Assembly (NCBI GenBank): GCA_025361285.1
Contig: JANYAP010000148.1
Coordinates: forward strand, 1 to 34,413
Reading direction: 5' to 3'
Length of the DNA: 34,413 bases
DNA from: Bacteroidales bacterium
GTDB taxonomy: Bacteria; Bacteroidota; Bacteroidia; Bacteroidales; JAAUTT01
Made by a program: the position numbers and the translations under genes. A model generated the notes under the pieces. That model ran no database searches. It was not told where the DNA came from and worked only from the letters and a program-made list of their open reading frames with translations. Of this stretch, positions 25,611-33,913 are shown piece by piece. Position 1 is the first letter of the stretch. Every line of letters begins with the position of its first letter.

Positions 25611-26018
25611 TTTTTTATTATTTTTAAAATGAGTAACTTAAATATTGAAATGGTCTCAAAATTTACTCAAGCAATTTTTGCATAAAATACCGAATAAAAA
25701 AGTTTTTTATGCTTGTATTTTCGAAGTAATAGTTATTGTTTTTATAGTCAGGCAATTATTTTTTCAGATTGTTAATAAAAATCCAACATCCTTATTTATA
25801 ATTACTTACAAACAATAATTTCACATCTCTTTAGCTACTTGCGAGTTGATAACTTGTTGATAACTTTTTAATAACTTTTTAAAAATAAATTAGTAATATT
25901 CCGTAATATATTAAACAGCTATTAATAAACTACATGTACATCATAAATCGATAATACCTTAATTATGAATTACCCGAACGTAACCTATTGAATTTATTGC
26001 TTTTATAAAAATTATAGA
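25611..26018. other. AT-rich non-coding region upstream of dnaA, candidate oriC or autoregulatory region
   Basis: 408 bases with no open frame of note. The main feature is the 11-bp repeat set at 25844-25876. A further DnaA-box-like site TGTTAATAA (two differences from the reverse consensus) lies at 25770-25778. The stretch 25877-25935 is almost pure A/T, as expected of an unwinding region. The dnaA promoter should be here, but I found no full TAnnTTTG on the minus strand. In Bacteroidota the origin is not always beside dnaA, so origin function is a hypothesis. Confidence 0.5.
25844..25876. repeat. Three tandem 11-bp DnaA-box-like repeats
   Basis: AGTTGATAACT (25844-25854), TGTTGATAACT (25855-25865) and TTTTAATAACT (25866-25876) follow one another without a gap. 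The middle unit contains TGTTGATAA, whose reverse complement TTATCAACA differs from the DnaA consensus TTATCCACA at one base; the first differs at two and the third at three. An 11-bp spacing puts successive sites on nearly the same face of the helix. Confidence 0.7.
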
Positions 26019-26939
26019 CTAATTTTTAGCCGCTGCTTCTTTTTTCCCAAAAACCGAGAAATGAACATAACGTTTAGGGTTTTTATTTAAATCGATAAGA
26101 AGCTTGTCGAGGCTGTTAATAGTATGTTCCAGAGCGGTATATAGCGAATCGTTATTTACTAACTGCCCTATTGTGCCTTTACCTTTATTAATTTTTACCA
26201 AAATTTCGTTCGACTGCGCCAACGCGAAATTAGTTTGGTCTATAACTTTTTTTAAATCGGTTTTGGCCAACGAATCCGATACCGTCGATAAATTGTTAAC
26301 TATATTGGTAACAGCTTTATTACTATTGGCAAAATTATTCGATATCGACTCTAAATGATTGAGTATTAGGGCAATTTTGTTTTTTTGCGAAACAATTAAA
26401 TCGTTCATTGCGGCAACGCTATGTTGCACATTTCGTTGAGTTTCGGCATTAAATGTGTTGCGAACAATAGCCATTACCGAATCGATGGAAACTATCAGAT
26501 TTTCAGCCTTATCCTTAAGCGGTGCAATTTTATTCATCATATCGCCTTCGTACCGCGAGGTAAGTGTATCGTGGTCTTGTGCAAATTCAGTCGAATTGCC
26601 AAGCACCAGATTTACTGCTTTAGAACCCATAAAATCGGAGCTATACACCTCTATAACAGTATTTTTAGGCAACTTAAATTTCCTATCAACCGAAATTTCA
26701 ACTAATATCAAATTATAATTGCCAGGGGAAAAAGCTATATCGCTAACTACGCCTAATGTATAGCCATTTGCACCAACTTTGGCCGATTTTTCGAGACCCC
26801 CAATAGTGTTAAAAACCGCATAATACTGGTTAGATGTAGTAAATAGGTTACGACCCTTTAAAAAATTAAGTCCCCAAATAAAAACTACTAATACTAAGGT
26901 AATAATAAGCCCAATTTTGGCTTCTTTTGGAATTTTCAT
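26019..26939 (-). CDS. MCE (MlaD) domain protein
   Basis: A 306-residue protein. An N-terminal membrane helix (about residues 8-26) is followed by a single MCE domain (about 37-115; YYAVFNTIGGLEKSAKVGANG and LGVVSDIAF), then a long helical, coiled-coil-like region (about 130-290). MCE proteins form hexameric rings that pass phospholipids across the periplasm. No MlaE permease or MlaF ATPase gene is in the window, so its ABC partners must be elsewhere. It lies 31 bases after the amidase gene on the same strand and is probably cotranscribed. Confidence 0.85.
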   Translation of the reverse strand: MKIPKEAKIGLIITLVLVVFIWGLNFLKGRNLFTTSNQYYAVFNTIGGLEKSAKVGANGYTLGVVSDIAFSPGNYNLILVEISVDRKFKLPKNTVIEVYSSDFMGSKAVNLVLGNSTEFAQDHDTLTSRYEGDMMNKIAPLKDKAENLIVSIDSVMAIVRNTFNAETQRNVQHSVAAMNDLIVSQKNKIALILNHLESISNNFANSNKAVTNIVNNLSTVSDSLAKTDLKKVIDQTNFALAQSNEILVKINKGKGTIGQLVNNDSLYTALEHTINSLDKLLIDLNKNPKRYVHFSVFGKKEAAAKN

Positions 26940-26970
26940 GACAGGCTTTAGGTGTGTTTAGTGCGCAAAA

Positions 26971-28155
26971 TTAATCGTTTATTTCTTTTAATGCCTCCCG
27001 AACTGGAATTATTTTGCCATTACGAAGCGCAATTACAAAAGCATCTGGGAAATAATTCTTTACTATTTTCGAATATTCAACAATTTCGGAATACGACGAT
27101 TTTCGACCAACCATGTATTTATAACCCTCGTTTACCTTTATCTCTTCAACGTTATCGAGCCCTTTAAAGTTCTCTTTCTTAGTTACTAATGGCTTTTTAG
27201 AAGATGAAATTTGCACCATAAATTCTAGAATTGGCTTAACTGCCGAAGTGTCGTTGCTGGTAGAAGTAGCTTTTTCAACTGCAGTTCCTTTGTTGGCCAA
27301 TGAAGTATCGCTTTTACCATTATTTGTGGGTGCGTACATGCTACGGCTCTCAATATCAACCTTATATTTTTTAAACGCACGGTATATGGAGGTTGCAAGT
27401 ATTTCCTGACCTTCGTTGGACTTTAAGAATTTCCCTTCGTTATGGTTCGAAACAAACCCAACTTCTACCAAAACACTGGGCATTACAGTTTTCCAAAGTA
27501 CTAAAAAGCTGGCTTGCTTAACACCTCTGTCAACCCGCTTGCCGTGATCTTTAAACTGGCTTTGTACGTACGAAGCAAAATTTAAACTCTGTGCCTGAAA
27601 TGCTTTTTGAAATAGCGAAAATATAATGAACGATTCCGATGAATTTGGGTCGTATCCTTCGTATTTTGTAGAATAATTGTCCTCAATTAAAATTACATCG
27701 TTCTCTTTTTTAGCTACTTCCAAGTTTTCTTTTGTTTTGGCTTCGCCCATAAAATATGTTTCAACTCCATCGGGTGTTGCGCTAGGGTTCGAATTTGCAT
27801 GAATAGATATAAATAAATCGGCTTGATTTTTGTTAGCTATTTCGGCACGCTGAAACAATTCGATAAAAACATCGGTTTCGCGAGTATAAATAACCTTAAC
27901 ATCGGGTATGTTTCGCTTAATTAAACCACCAAGCTTCAATGCTATGCATAGTGCTACGTCCTTTTCGCAAATTTTATCGCCTAGCGCGCCAGGATCCTTA
28001 CCTCCATGGCCAGCATCGATAACAACTACCGAAATTTTCTTTTTACTCTGGCAATAACAATTGCTTATATTCATTAAACAACTTATAACCAGCATTAACA
28101 TGAAAACTTTTGCAATAAAGGAAGGAAAAAATAAATTATATGGCGACCTGTTCAT
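26971..28155 (-). CDS. N-acetylmuramoyl-L-alanine amidase
   Basis: A 394-residue exported protein with a signal segment at about 12-35. The Amidase_3 domain (about 42-255) has the zinc and catalytic residues His50 (DAGHGGKD), Glu105 (RAEIAN), His119 (SIHANS) and Glu231 (VLVEVGFVSN). A linker rich in Ser/Thr/Asn leads to a C-terminal domain (about 310-390; FMVQISSS and a final IALRNGKIIPV) that looks SPOR-like and may bind denuded septal murein. It removes stem peptides from peptidoglycan, mainly during daughter-cell separation. It is divergent from the LptD-like gene and followed by the MCE gene. Confidence 0.9.
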   Translation of the reverse strand: MNRSPYNLFFPSFIAKVFMLMLVISCLMNISNCYCQSKKKISVVVIDAGHGGKDPGALGDKICEKDVALCIALKLGGLIKRNIPDVKVIYTRETDVFIELFQRAEIANKNQADLFISIHANSNPSATPDGVETYFMGEAKTKENLEVAKKENDVILIEDNYSTKYEGYDPNSSESFIIFSLFQKAFQAQSLNFASYVQSQFKDHGKRVDRGVKQASFLVLWKTVMPSVLVEVGFVSNHNEGKFLKSNEGQEILATSIYRAFKKYKVDIESRSMYAPTNNGKSDTSLANKGTAVEKATSTSNDTSAVKPILEFMVQISSSKKPLVTKKENFKGLDNVEEIKVNEGYKYMVGRKSSYSEIVEYSKIVKNYFPDAFVIALRNGKIIPVREALKEIND

Positions 28156-28176
28156 TATCTAAAACGGAAATTTATA

Positions 28177-28184
28177 TAGTTTTG
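28177..28184 (+). promoter_or_regulatory. Predicted -7 box of the lptD-like gene
   Basis: TAGTTTTG is a full match to TAnnTTTG. A start near 28190 would leave a leader of about 43 bases before the TTG at 28233. The -33 region is weak. Confidence 0.45.
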
Positions 28185-28214
28185 GAGATTTATTTTATCA
28201 AGTAAATATCGCAT

Positions 28215-28222
28215 CAAAAATA
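28215..28222 (-). promoter_or_regulatory. Predicted -7 box of the amidase gene
   Basis: Read on the minus strand this is TATTTTTG, a full match to TAnnTTTG, about 60 bases before the amidase ATG. Its start would lie near 28209, so transcripts from this and the lptD box would overlap by about 20 bases. Confidence 0.4.
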
Positions 28223-28232
28223 ACATTAAAAA

Positions 28233-30839
28233 TTGTTAATAAACCTTCGTGTAAATCTTTTTGTAATAGTATTTGCCTGTATTGGGGTGGAATACAGCTA
28301 TGCACAAATTGCCAGTAAGCCCGATTCTCTTGTGGTAAAAGCCGATACCTTACTAAATGATAGTTTAAAGGTAAAAAAACAGAAGAAGAGAAAAGACGAT
28401 ATTAAATCGAAAATTATTTACTCGGCAAAGGATTCGATCATTTATTCGGCCGACTATAAAAAAGCCTATATGTATGGCGAGGCTAAAATAACTTATAGCG
28501 ACATTGAACTTAATGCAGCCTTTATTGAATACGACACGCAGCACAATTTAGTTTTTGCATCGGGTTTAAAAGATACTACTGGTGTTACCATTGGCAAGCC
28601 CGATTTTAAACAAGGTAGCCAGCAGTTTACCTCCGATACTATGCGGTACAACTTCAAAACCCAGAAAGGTGCATCGCTTGGCATTATTACTAAGCAGGAC
28701 GATGGCTACCTGCATGCCGAAAAAACCAAGCGCGAAGCCAACGGAAACATCAATATTAAAAATGGTAAATACACTACCTGCGATGCCGAGCACCCTCATT
28801 TCTACCTAGCTCTTACGAAAGGGGTTGTTATACCGAATAATAAAATTGTGTCGGGTCCGGCGTACTTGGTTTTCGAAGATGTACCACTGCCTATTGGCAT
28901 ACCTTTTGGCTTTTTTCCCAATAAACGCGAAAGTACATCGGGCATATTAATACCATCGTACGGCGAAGAAATTACGCGAGGCTTTTACTTAAGCAATGGC
29001 GGTTATTATTTCGCCTTTAGCGATTATTTCGATGCTCGTGTAACTGGCGATATATATTCGAAAGGCACGTGGGGAATGGCTCTAGCATCGAACTACCGCA
29101 AACGATATAGGTATAGCGGTAATTTAAATTTGCGATATTACGTTAATAAATCGGGCGAAAAAGGTGTTGAATTTGGCAATGATATACCTAACAACTCACG
29201 CGATTTTTCTATTAACTGGTCACATAGTCAGGACCCAAAATCGAGCCCTTCAACACGATTCAATGCAAGTGTAAATTACACAACATCGTCGTTCGACCGC
29301 AACTTCAATTACACCGACCCACAGGCTATGATTACCAACACTAAGCAATCGAACATATCGTACGGCAAAGATTGGGATAAATTACACCTATCAATTAACA
29401 TGAGCCATAGCCAAAATAGCCGAACTAAAAGTGTAATAATGAGCGCGCCGTCTGCTCAGTTTAGTGCCGATAGAATAAATCCGTTCGGCAATAAAAACGG
29501 CACCGGCGATAAATGGTATCAGAAAATTACTATTAATTACACAGCCAATTTAACCAACGATATTACTGCTACCGACAGCACAATATTCACAGCTGCAGCT
29601 TTGCGCGAAGCAAAAAAAGGATTTCAGCATAGCATTCCACTAAGTGCCAATTTTAAGGTGTTGAAGTATTTAAATATTTCGCCAACGCTAAATTATACTG
29701 GTATGGTTAAAACAAGCTTTATTGAGCGAACCGCTTATGACAGTACAAATGCCAAGGGCAATCGCTTTTTTTACTTTCACGATAGTATAAAACAACGTAT
29801 AGCTTATATTCATGGTATTACTCCATCGATAAATTTCAACCTAAACCCTACCATTTACGGTATGTACTCCTTTAGTAAGAATGCGAAAGTGCAGGCTATA
29901 CGCCATGTAATAACGCCTTCGGTGGGTTTTAATTTTGTGCCTGGTATCGAAAAGCTAGTACCTGAATATTTTGGAAAATATGCCACAGGATTGCAAACTA
30001 ATGGCGATACTATAAAAAACTCCTATTCGTTTTACGAAGGAACACAATATGGAACTCCTTCGGTACCACGCCGATCGGGAAGCTTTTCGTTCGGGTTAAA
30101 CAACAGTTTGGAAATGAAAGTAAAATCGGATAAAGACACGGTTACCGGCGTAAAGAAGGTTAAAATACTTCAATCGTTAAATTTTAGCAGTAGCTACGAT
30201 ATTTACAAGGAAACCATGAAGCTTGCGCCTATTCGCTTTAGCGGAACGGCACCAATTACCGAAGGTATCGATATTTCGTTTAGCGGTACAATAAACCCTT
30301 ACGAAAATGATGAATATGGGCGCGATATAAACAAAATATACTGGAAAAGCCACAGCATGCCTGGCCGATTAACCGATTTTCAAACTGGCTTGGGCTACAA
30401 TTTTAAATCGGCACAGGGCAAGAAAACTGCCGAAACCGACGACAAAACCAAAAAACCTGAGACCAAAACACCTACCACCGACTATGGCTACTACGATGTT
30501 CCTTGGAATTTTCGATTCAATTATATATTTAATTACCGGAACAACGGCGTTGGAAAAAATGTATCGCAAACACTTCAGTTTAGTGGCGATGTTAAGCTTA
30601 CCCCAAAATGGGGAACTACGTTTTCGTCGGGTTACGATTTTAAAACCAAACTCTTCTCGTACACTGCCTTTTCGATAACCCGCGATTTGCATTGCTGGGA
30701 TTTAACTGTAAACTTCTGTCCGTTTGGTAACTTTAAGTTTTATAACTTTACCATTCGCCCTAAATCGTCTATATTACGCGATTTGAAATACGAGAAACGT
30801 AAAGACTACCGCGATTTTTCGGGATATAACCCTTACTAA
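28233..30839 (+). CDS. LptD-like outer-membrane LPS assembly protein
   Basis: An 868-residue protein starting at a TTG (28233). An in-frame stop lies two codons upstream, and no ATG exists before the signal peptide (about residues 1-25, ending YSYAQ), so TTG is the only start that keeps the signal. Residues about 55-200 form the OstA-type jellyroll (IIYSADYKKAYMYGEAKITY, GVVIPNNKIVSGPAYLVFED). From about 210 on, alternating strands with many aromatic residues make the large C-terminal barrel (FFPNKRESTSGILIPSYGEE, NLNPTIYGMYSFSKN, FCPFGNFKFYNF). It delivers lipopolysaccharide to the outer leaflet. The cysteine arrangement of E. coli LptD is not seen. Confidence 0.87.
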   Translation: MLINLRVNLFVIVFACIGVEYSYAQIASKPDSLVVKADTLLNDSLKVKKQKKRKDDIKSKIIYSAKDSIIYSADYKKAYMYGEAKITYSDIELNAAFIEYDTQHNLVFASGLKDTTGVTIGKPDFKQGSQQFTSDTMRYNFKTQKGASLGIITKQDDGYLHAEKTKREANGNINIKNGKYTTCDAEHPHFYLALTKGVVIPNNKIVSGPAYLVFEDVPLPIGIPFGFFPNKRESTSGILIPSYGEEITRGFYLSNGGYYFAFSDYFDARVTGDIYSKGTWGMALASNYRKRYRYSGNLNLRYYVNKSGEKGVEFGNDIPNNSRDFSINWSHSQDPKSSPSTRFNASVNYTTSSFDRNFNYTDPQAMITNTKQSNISYGKDWDKLHLSINMSHSQNSRTKSVIMSAPSAQFSADRINPFGNKNGTGDKWYQKITINYTANLTNDITATDSTIFTAAALREAKKGFQHSIPLSANFKVLKYLNISPTLNYTGMVKTSFIERTAYDSTNAKGNRFFYFHDSIKQRIAYIHGITPSINFNLNPTIYGMYSFSKNAKVQAIRHVITPSVGFNFVPGIEKLVPEYFGKYATGLQTNGDTIKNSYSFYEGTQYGTPSVPRRSGSFSFGLNNSLEMKVKSDKDTVTGVKKVKILQSLNFSSSYDIYKETMKLAPIRFSGTAPITEGIDISFSGTINPYENDEYGRDINKIYWKSHSMPGRLTDFQTGLGYNFKSAQGKKTAETDDKTKKPETKTPTTDYGYYDVPWNFRFNYIFNYRNNGVGKNVSQTLQFSGDVKLTPKWGTTFSSGYDFKTKLFSYTAFSITRDLHCWDLTVNFCPFGNFKFYNFTIRPKSSILRDLKYEKRKDYRDFSGYNPY

Positions 30840-30870
30840 AACCAAATACTAACAAACAATTTTGCCAACT

Positions 30871-30897
30871 AACGGCGAAGCCCTCACCGAAGGTAAT
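30871..30897. repeat. 27-bp dispersed repeat, second copy
   Basis: This segment, which contains GCGAAGCCCTCACCGAAGG, is identical over 27 bases to 21326-21352. It lies 31 bases past the lptD-like stop, at the left end of the toxin-antitoxin patch. Here it is not attached to the GTCGGAA palindrome that precedes the other copy. Confidence 0.9.
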
Positions 30898-30991
30898 TAC
30901 ACGAATTTATAGTTCAATAAATAGCTAAATTATAATTGATAATTAGGCTGTTGCCCCAATAGATAAGTGAGATTTTAACTAACAATTTCTT

Positions 30992-31022
30992 TTAGGTTAA
31001 ACTCATAAAAACCGTATCTTTG
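30992..31022 (+). promoter_or_regulatory. Predicted promoter of the antitoxin/PIN toxin pair
   Basis: TATCTTTG at 31015-31022 is a full match to the -7 consensus TAnnTTTG. TTAG at 30992-30995 lies 19 bases upstream as a three-of-four -33 element. A start near 31028 leaves about 9 bases before the antitoxin ATG. Confidence 0.6.
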
Positions 31023-31036
31023 GAAAAACTATTGAT

Positions 31037-31192
31037 ATGATAATTGAACGACAAAATAATGATTTGTTGGTGCGAATTTCTGGGAATATGAAATCTTCTA
31101 GGATTCAGTCAATTGTTGACTATTTGAGATATGAGGATTTGACCTCAGATTCAATAGCATCTGAAACGATGTTGATAAACTCACTACAATAG
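31037..31192 (+). pseudogene. Antitoxin of a PIN-domain module, apparently frameshifted
   Basis: From the ATG at 31037 the frame gives 51 residues (starting MIIERQNNDLLVRISGNMKS) and stops at TAG 31190-31192. A shift to the -1 frame at GAAAC (31163-31167) reads ENDVDKLTTIAKKGRWIKI and runs on to a TGA at 31237-31239, which overlaps the ATG of the toxin. The restored product of about 67 residues has the size and coupling expected of a Bacteroidota PIN antitoxin. So the antitoxin has either lost one base in the A run or is made by -1 frameshifting. The unshifted 51-residue product may keep DNA binding but would lack the C-terminal part, which in many such antitoxins holds the toxin. Confidence 0.6.
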
Positions 31193-31238
31193 CTAAAAAA
31201 GGAAGGTGGATTAAAATTAAACATGAAATAGGATTCTG

Positions 31239-31697
31239 ATGAACCGGATTGTAGTCGATACTAATATTGCCTTTAGTGCATTTCTTAATATAAATAGCAA
31301 TATTGGTCAGATTCTTATTAATGGAGGGAAACATTACCAGTTCTATTCTCCTGCGTATATTCGAATAGAATTGATTGAGCATAAGGATCGTATTAAAGAA
31401 ATTGGCAAATTAAACGACAACCGTTTCATTGAGTTGTTCGAACTAATTTTGCGAAACGCACATGTGCTTGATCATGCAATTGTTCCTAATACATATTATC
31501 ACAATGCGTTAATTATTTGTGAGAATATTGACATTGATGGTGTTGCTTTTATTGCAGTAGCGGATTATATTAGAGGTAGATTATGGACTGGTGACAATAA
31601 ATTGAAAGACGGCTTAGTTTTAAAGGGTTATAGTCGTCTCATAAATACAAACGAATTGTATATGGATTTTATTGAAAAGGATAGGAAATTTAAATAA
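31239..31697 (+). CDS. PIN-domain toxin (predicted ribonuclease)
   Basis: A 152-residue protein with the acidic PIN-domain set intact: Asp7 (VVDTN), Glu44 (RIELIEH), Asp100 (NIDIDGVAF) and Asp119 (LWTGDNKL). PIN toxins are magnesium-dependent RNases held in check by a cognate antitoxin. The ATG overlaps by one base the stop of the restored antitoxin frame, so the two genes were probably translationally coupled. No inactivating change is visible, which is notable beside a broken antitoxin. The substrate RNA is unknown. Confidence 0.82.
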   Translation: MNRIVVDTNIAFSAFLNINSNIGQILINGGKHYQFYSPAYIRIELIEHKDRIKEIGKLNDNRFIELFELILRNAHVLDHAIVPNTYYHNALIICENIDIDGVAFIAVADYIRGRLWTGDNKLKDGLVLKGYSRLINTNELYMDFIEKDRKFK

Positions 31698-32031
31698 TTG
31701 CTGACACACGTATCGGCTTATTAAGCATGGCGGGTTAGTCTAAGTTTGCATTTACCAACAAACGACAAACAGGCATAGAATGTTGACTGTGAAAGGCATC
31801 GTAAGTCCGCAACGCTTAGTAATGTGTAGGAAATAAGTTCCTACAAGGCGCGCAAAAACTTTAATACCGGAGCTTACTACAGTAAGTGAGAACTCAGCGA
31901 AGCGTTCACGAACACCATTAAAACAAATGGATTTGTGAGTAATTTAAAATTTTTGCAGCAATGCAGTAGGAGCTTATTTAATACATATTACTTAATAACA
32001 TTTTCGATATAATTGCTAATACAAATCTACC
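31698..32031. repeat. Structured non-coding stretch after the PIN toxin, probable dispersed repeat
   Basis: 334 bases without a gene. Several short stems lie in sequence: TGTAGGAA/TTCCTACA (31825-31845), CTTAC/GTAAG with loop TACA (31873-31886), GAAC/GTTC around AGCGAAGCG (near 31890-31907), ACAAAT/ATTTGT (near 31923-31936) and TGCA/TGCA with a GCAA loop (near 31954-31965). The base composition is richer in G+C than the surrounding gaps. I have a recollection of similar sequence in other Bacteroidota intergenic regions but cannot confirm it here. It could be a dispersed repeat or an RNA. Confidence 0.4.
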
Positions 32032-32409
32032 ATGAAACGAATTATTAATACCGACAAGGCACCTGCCGCCATTGGCCCATACAGCCAAGCCATTGAAGCC
32101 GGAAGCACACTTTATGTATCGGGTCAAATACCAATCGACCCCGCAACTGGCAAACTGGTTGAAGGTTCTATTAAAGAGCAAACCACACAAGTACTTAAAA
32201 ACATAGGTGCAATACTCGAAGCAGCTGGTTACACATTCAACGATGTAGTTAAAAGCACATGCCTGCTTGCCAATATGGACGATTTTAAGGAGATGAATGA
32301 AGTGTATGCAAGTGTATATTCGAATAATCCGCCAGCGCGTGCTGCTTATGGCGTTGTACGTTTGCCATTTGGCGCATTAGTGGAAATAGAAACTATTGCG
32401 GTTAAATAG
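32032..32409 (+). CDS. ridA: RidA family enamine/imine deaminase
   Basis: A 125-residue protein of standard Rid length. [10 protein letters not shown] (11-21), [11 protein letters not shown] and the C-terminal [21 protein letters not shown] carry the family signature, with Arg103 at the active-site position and a following acidic residue. RidA hydrolyses reactive 2-aminoacrylate and related enamines released by PLP enzymes. It converges on the glycosyltransferase gene and the two stops overlap by eight bases. In other Bacteroidota I recall it sitting directly after the LptD-like gene; here about 1.2 kb lies between. Confidence 0.92.
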   Translation: MKRIINTDKAPAAIGPYSQAIEAGSTLYVSGQIPIDPATGKLVEGSIKEQTTQVLKNIGAILEAAGYTFNDVVKSTCLLANMDDFKEMNEVYASVYSNNPPARAAYGVVRLPFGALVEIETIAVK

Positions 32410-33694
32410 CGCCGGTTCGCGCCTTCTCATAAACCGCTAGCATCCTCTGGGCCAATGTGGCACTGTTAAACTTATTTTCAACCGATAACCGCCCATTATC
32501 GCTCATTAGCTTAAGCTTTTCGGGATTAGAAAGCAACTCAGCAAGCGCACTACACAATGCCTTTGGTGTGTTTGGATGGTATATTACTATGCCACCAGTC
32601 TCTTGGGCAATTTCGGGAAAAGCTCCCAATGCTGGTTGAACTACTGGTATGCCCGAAGCCAAAGCCTCAAGCTGATATAGCCCAAATGCCTCGCCCTTCA
32701 ATACTGGTACCGAAAGAACTGTTAAACCATCGAAAAACTTTTGTATAGCTTCGGGTTCAAAATGGTCGATAAATTCTACATCGCCCCAATAGCCTTTCTT
32801 TTTTAGCTTATGTATTTGTTTATTAACAAACTTATTATCGTCGTTAGTTTTTCCGCCCGAAAGGCGAAGTTTTGTTGCTTTAAAGGCGGAATTGCTTTTT
32901 AAATCGATATAGGCATCAACAAGAATTTCCAATCCATTTTCTTCACAAAGCCTCGAAAGATAGCCAATAATAGGTGGGTTTAGCGAAGGTTTATATACGG
33001 CGTAATTGTCGGGTTTAACCCCAATATGTACAACATTCATTTTATAATTGGGAATGTTAAGGTTGTTTTTCATCACCTGGGCATAAAAATCGCTCACGGC
33101 AACAAAGCAATCCACATATTTACCTTTTTCGGCCATCAATTGCCACACTAATGTGCGGTAATGAGGTTGCATTGCATCAACCCAAACGTCTTCGTCCTGT
33201 AACGAACAAATTACAGGTATGCCAAGGTCGTTGTGTATTTTTTCGGCCAAGCCTAAAAGTAATGCATTTGATAGATGAACAATATCGGGCTTTTCGTTGT
33301 GTTTTAAAAAGTCGACAAGCTGCTGTAGCTCGTATGCCTGATACCCTTGGCTACCTTTAAGCATCGAAATGGTCATTTCCTCGAGACCTTCGGCACGTGT
33401 GCTTCCGGCCTTTTTGGCGGCATATCGCAATATAGGTTTCGAATCGAAGAAACGATTTAACCATTTGGGCATGTGGCGCAAAAAAGGCACTTTTTGTTTG
33501 AGATAAATATTTACAGCACCATAAAAAACCTGATCGTTTGACACATTATCGGCCGATGCAAGCGGAAGGTATATTGGTAATAAAACAGCATCGTGCCCCA
33601 TAGCTTTTAGCGTTTTCACAAAACTACTATCGCGCAAACAATTGCCGCAATAAAATGCCCCGCCAAAACCTGGAACGATGTTAATTATTTTCAT
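32402..33694 (-). CDS. Family 4 glycosyltransferase
   Basis: A 430-residue GT-B enzyme. The N-terminal half opens with [17 protein letters not shown] and contains [13 protein letters not shown] and [11 protein letters not shown]. The C-terminal half has [20 protein letters not shown] and the retaining GT4 signature [15 protein letters not shown] with its Glu-x7-Glu pair, then [13 protein letters not shown]. It transfers a sugar from a nucleotide donor; the acceptor is unknown. It is not in a visible polysaccharide cluster. Its 3' end overlaps ridA by eight bases on the opposite strand. Confidence 0.87.
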   Translation of the reverse strand: MKIINIVPGFGGAFYCGNCLRDSSFVKTLKAMGHDAVLLPIYLPLASADNVSNDQVFYGAVNIYLKQKVPFLRHMPKWLNRFFDSKPILRYAAKKAGSTRAEGLEEMTISMLKGSQGYQAYELQQLVDFLKHNEKPDIVHLSNALLLGLAEKIHNDLGIPVICSLQDEDVWVDAMQPHYRTLVWQLMAEKGKYVDCFVAVSDFYAQVMKNNLNIPNYKMNVVHIGVKPDNYAVYKPSLNPPIIGYLSRLCEENGLEILVDAYIDLKSNSAFKATKLRLSGGKTNDDNKFVNKQIHKLKKKGYWGDVEFIDHFEPEAIQKFFDGLTVLSVPVLKGEAFGLYQLEALASGIPVVQPALGAFPEIAQETGGIVIYHPNTPKALCSALAELLSNPEKLKLMSDNGRLSVENKFNSATLAQRMLAVYEKARTGAI

Positions 33695-33776
33695 CTGTTA
33701 GTTGAGATTATGAAAGGTAAACAACTAGAAATCGATTTTTAATGAGACAAATTTATAAAAATGTTGTGATTAAAAA

Positions 33777-33913
33777 AGGCTGGAGGCTAGAGGCGGAACG
33801 GATAAAAAGAATTACAAGTTCGTATTTACATTAAATGCACTTTATTATAGCCTACAACGAAGTTCCTACAGCCTACAGCCTCCCGCCTAAATCCTAAATC
33901 CTAATTCCTAAAC
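33777..33913. repeat. Heptamer arrays forming an inverted repeat
   Basis: At 33865-33913 seven 7-base units follow without a break: CCTACAG twice, CCTCCCG, CCTAAAT twice, CCTAATT and CCTAAAC. On the opposite strand three related units lie at 33777-33797 (AGGCTGG, AGGCTAG, AGGCGGA). Positions 33777-33794 and 33871-33888 match as an inverted repeat at 15 of 18 bases around about 76 bases. The last two units run into the coding end of the propeller gene. Confidence 0.75.
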
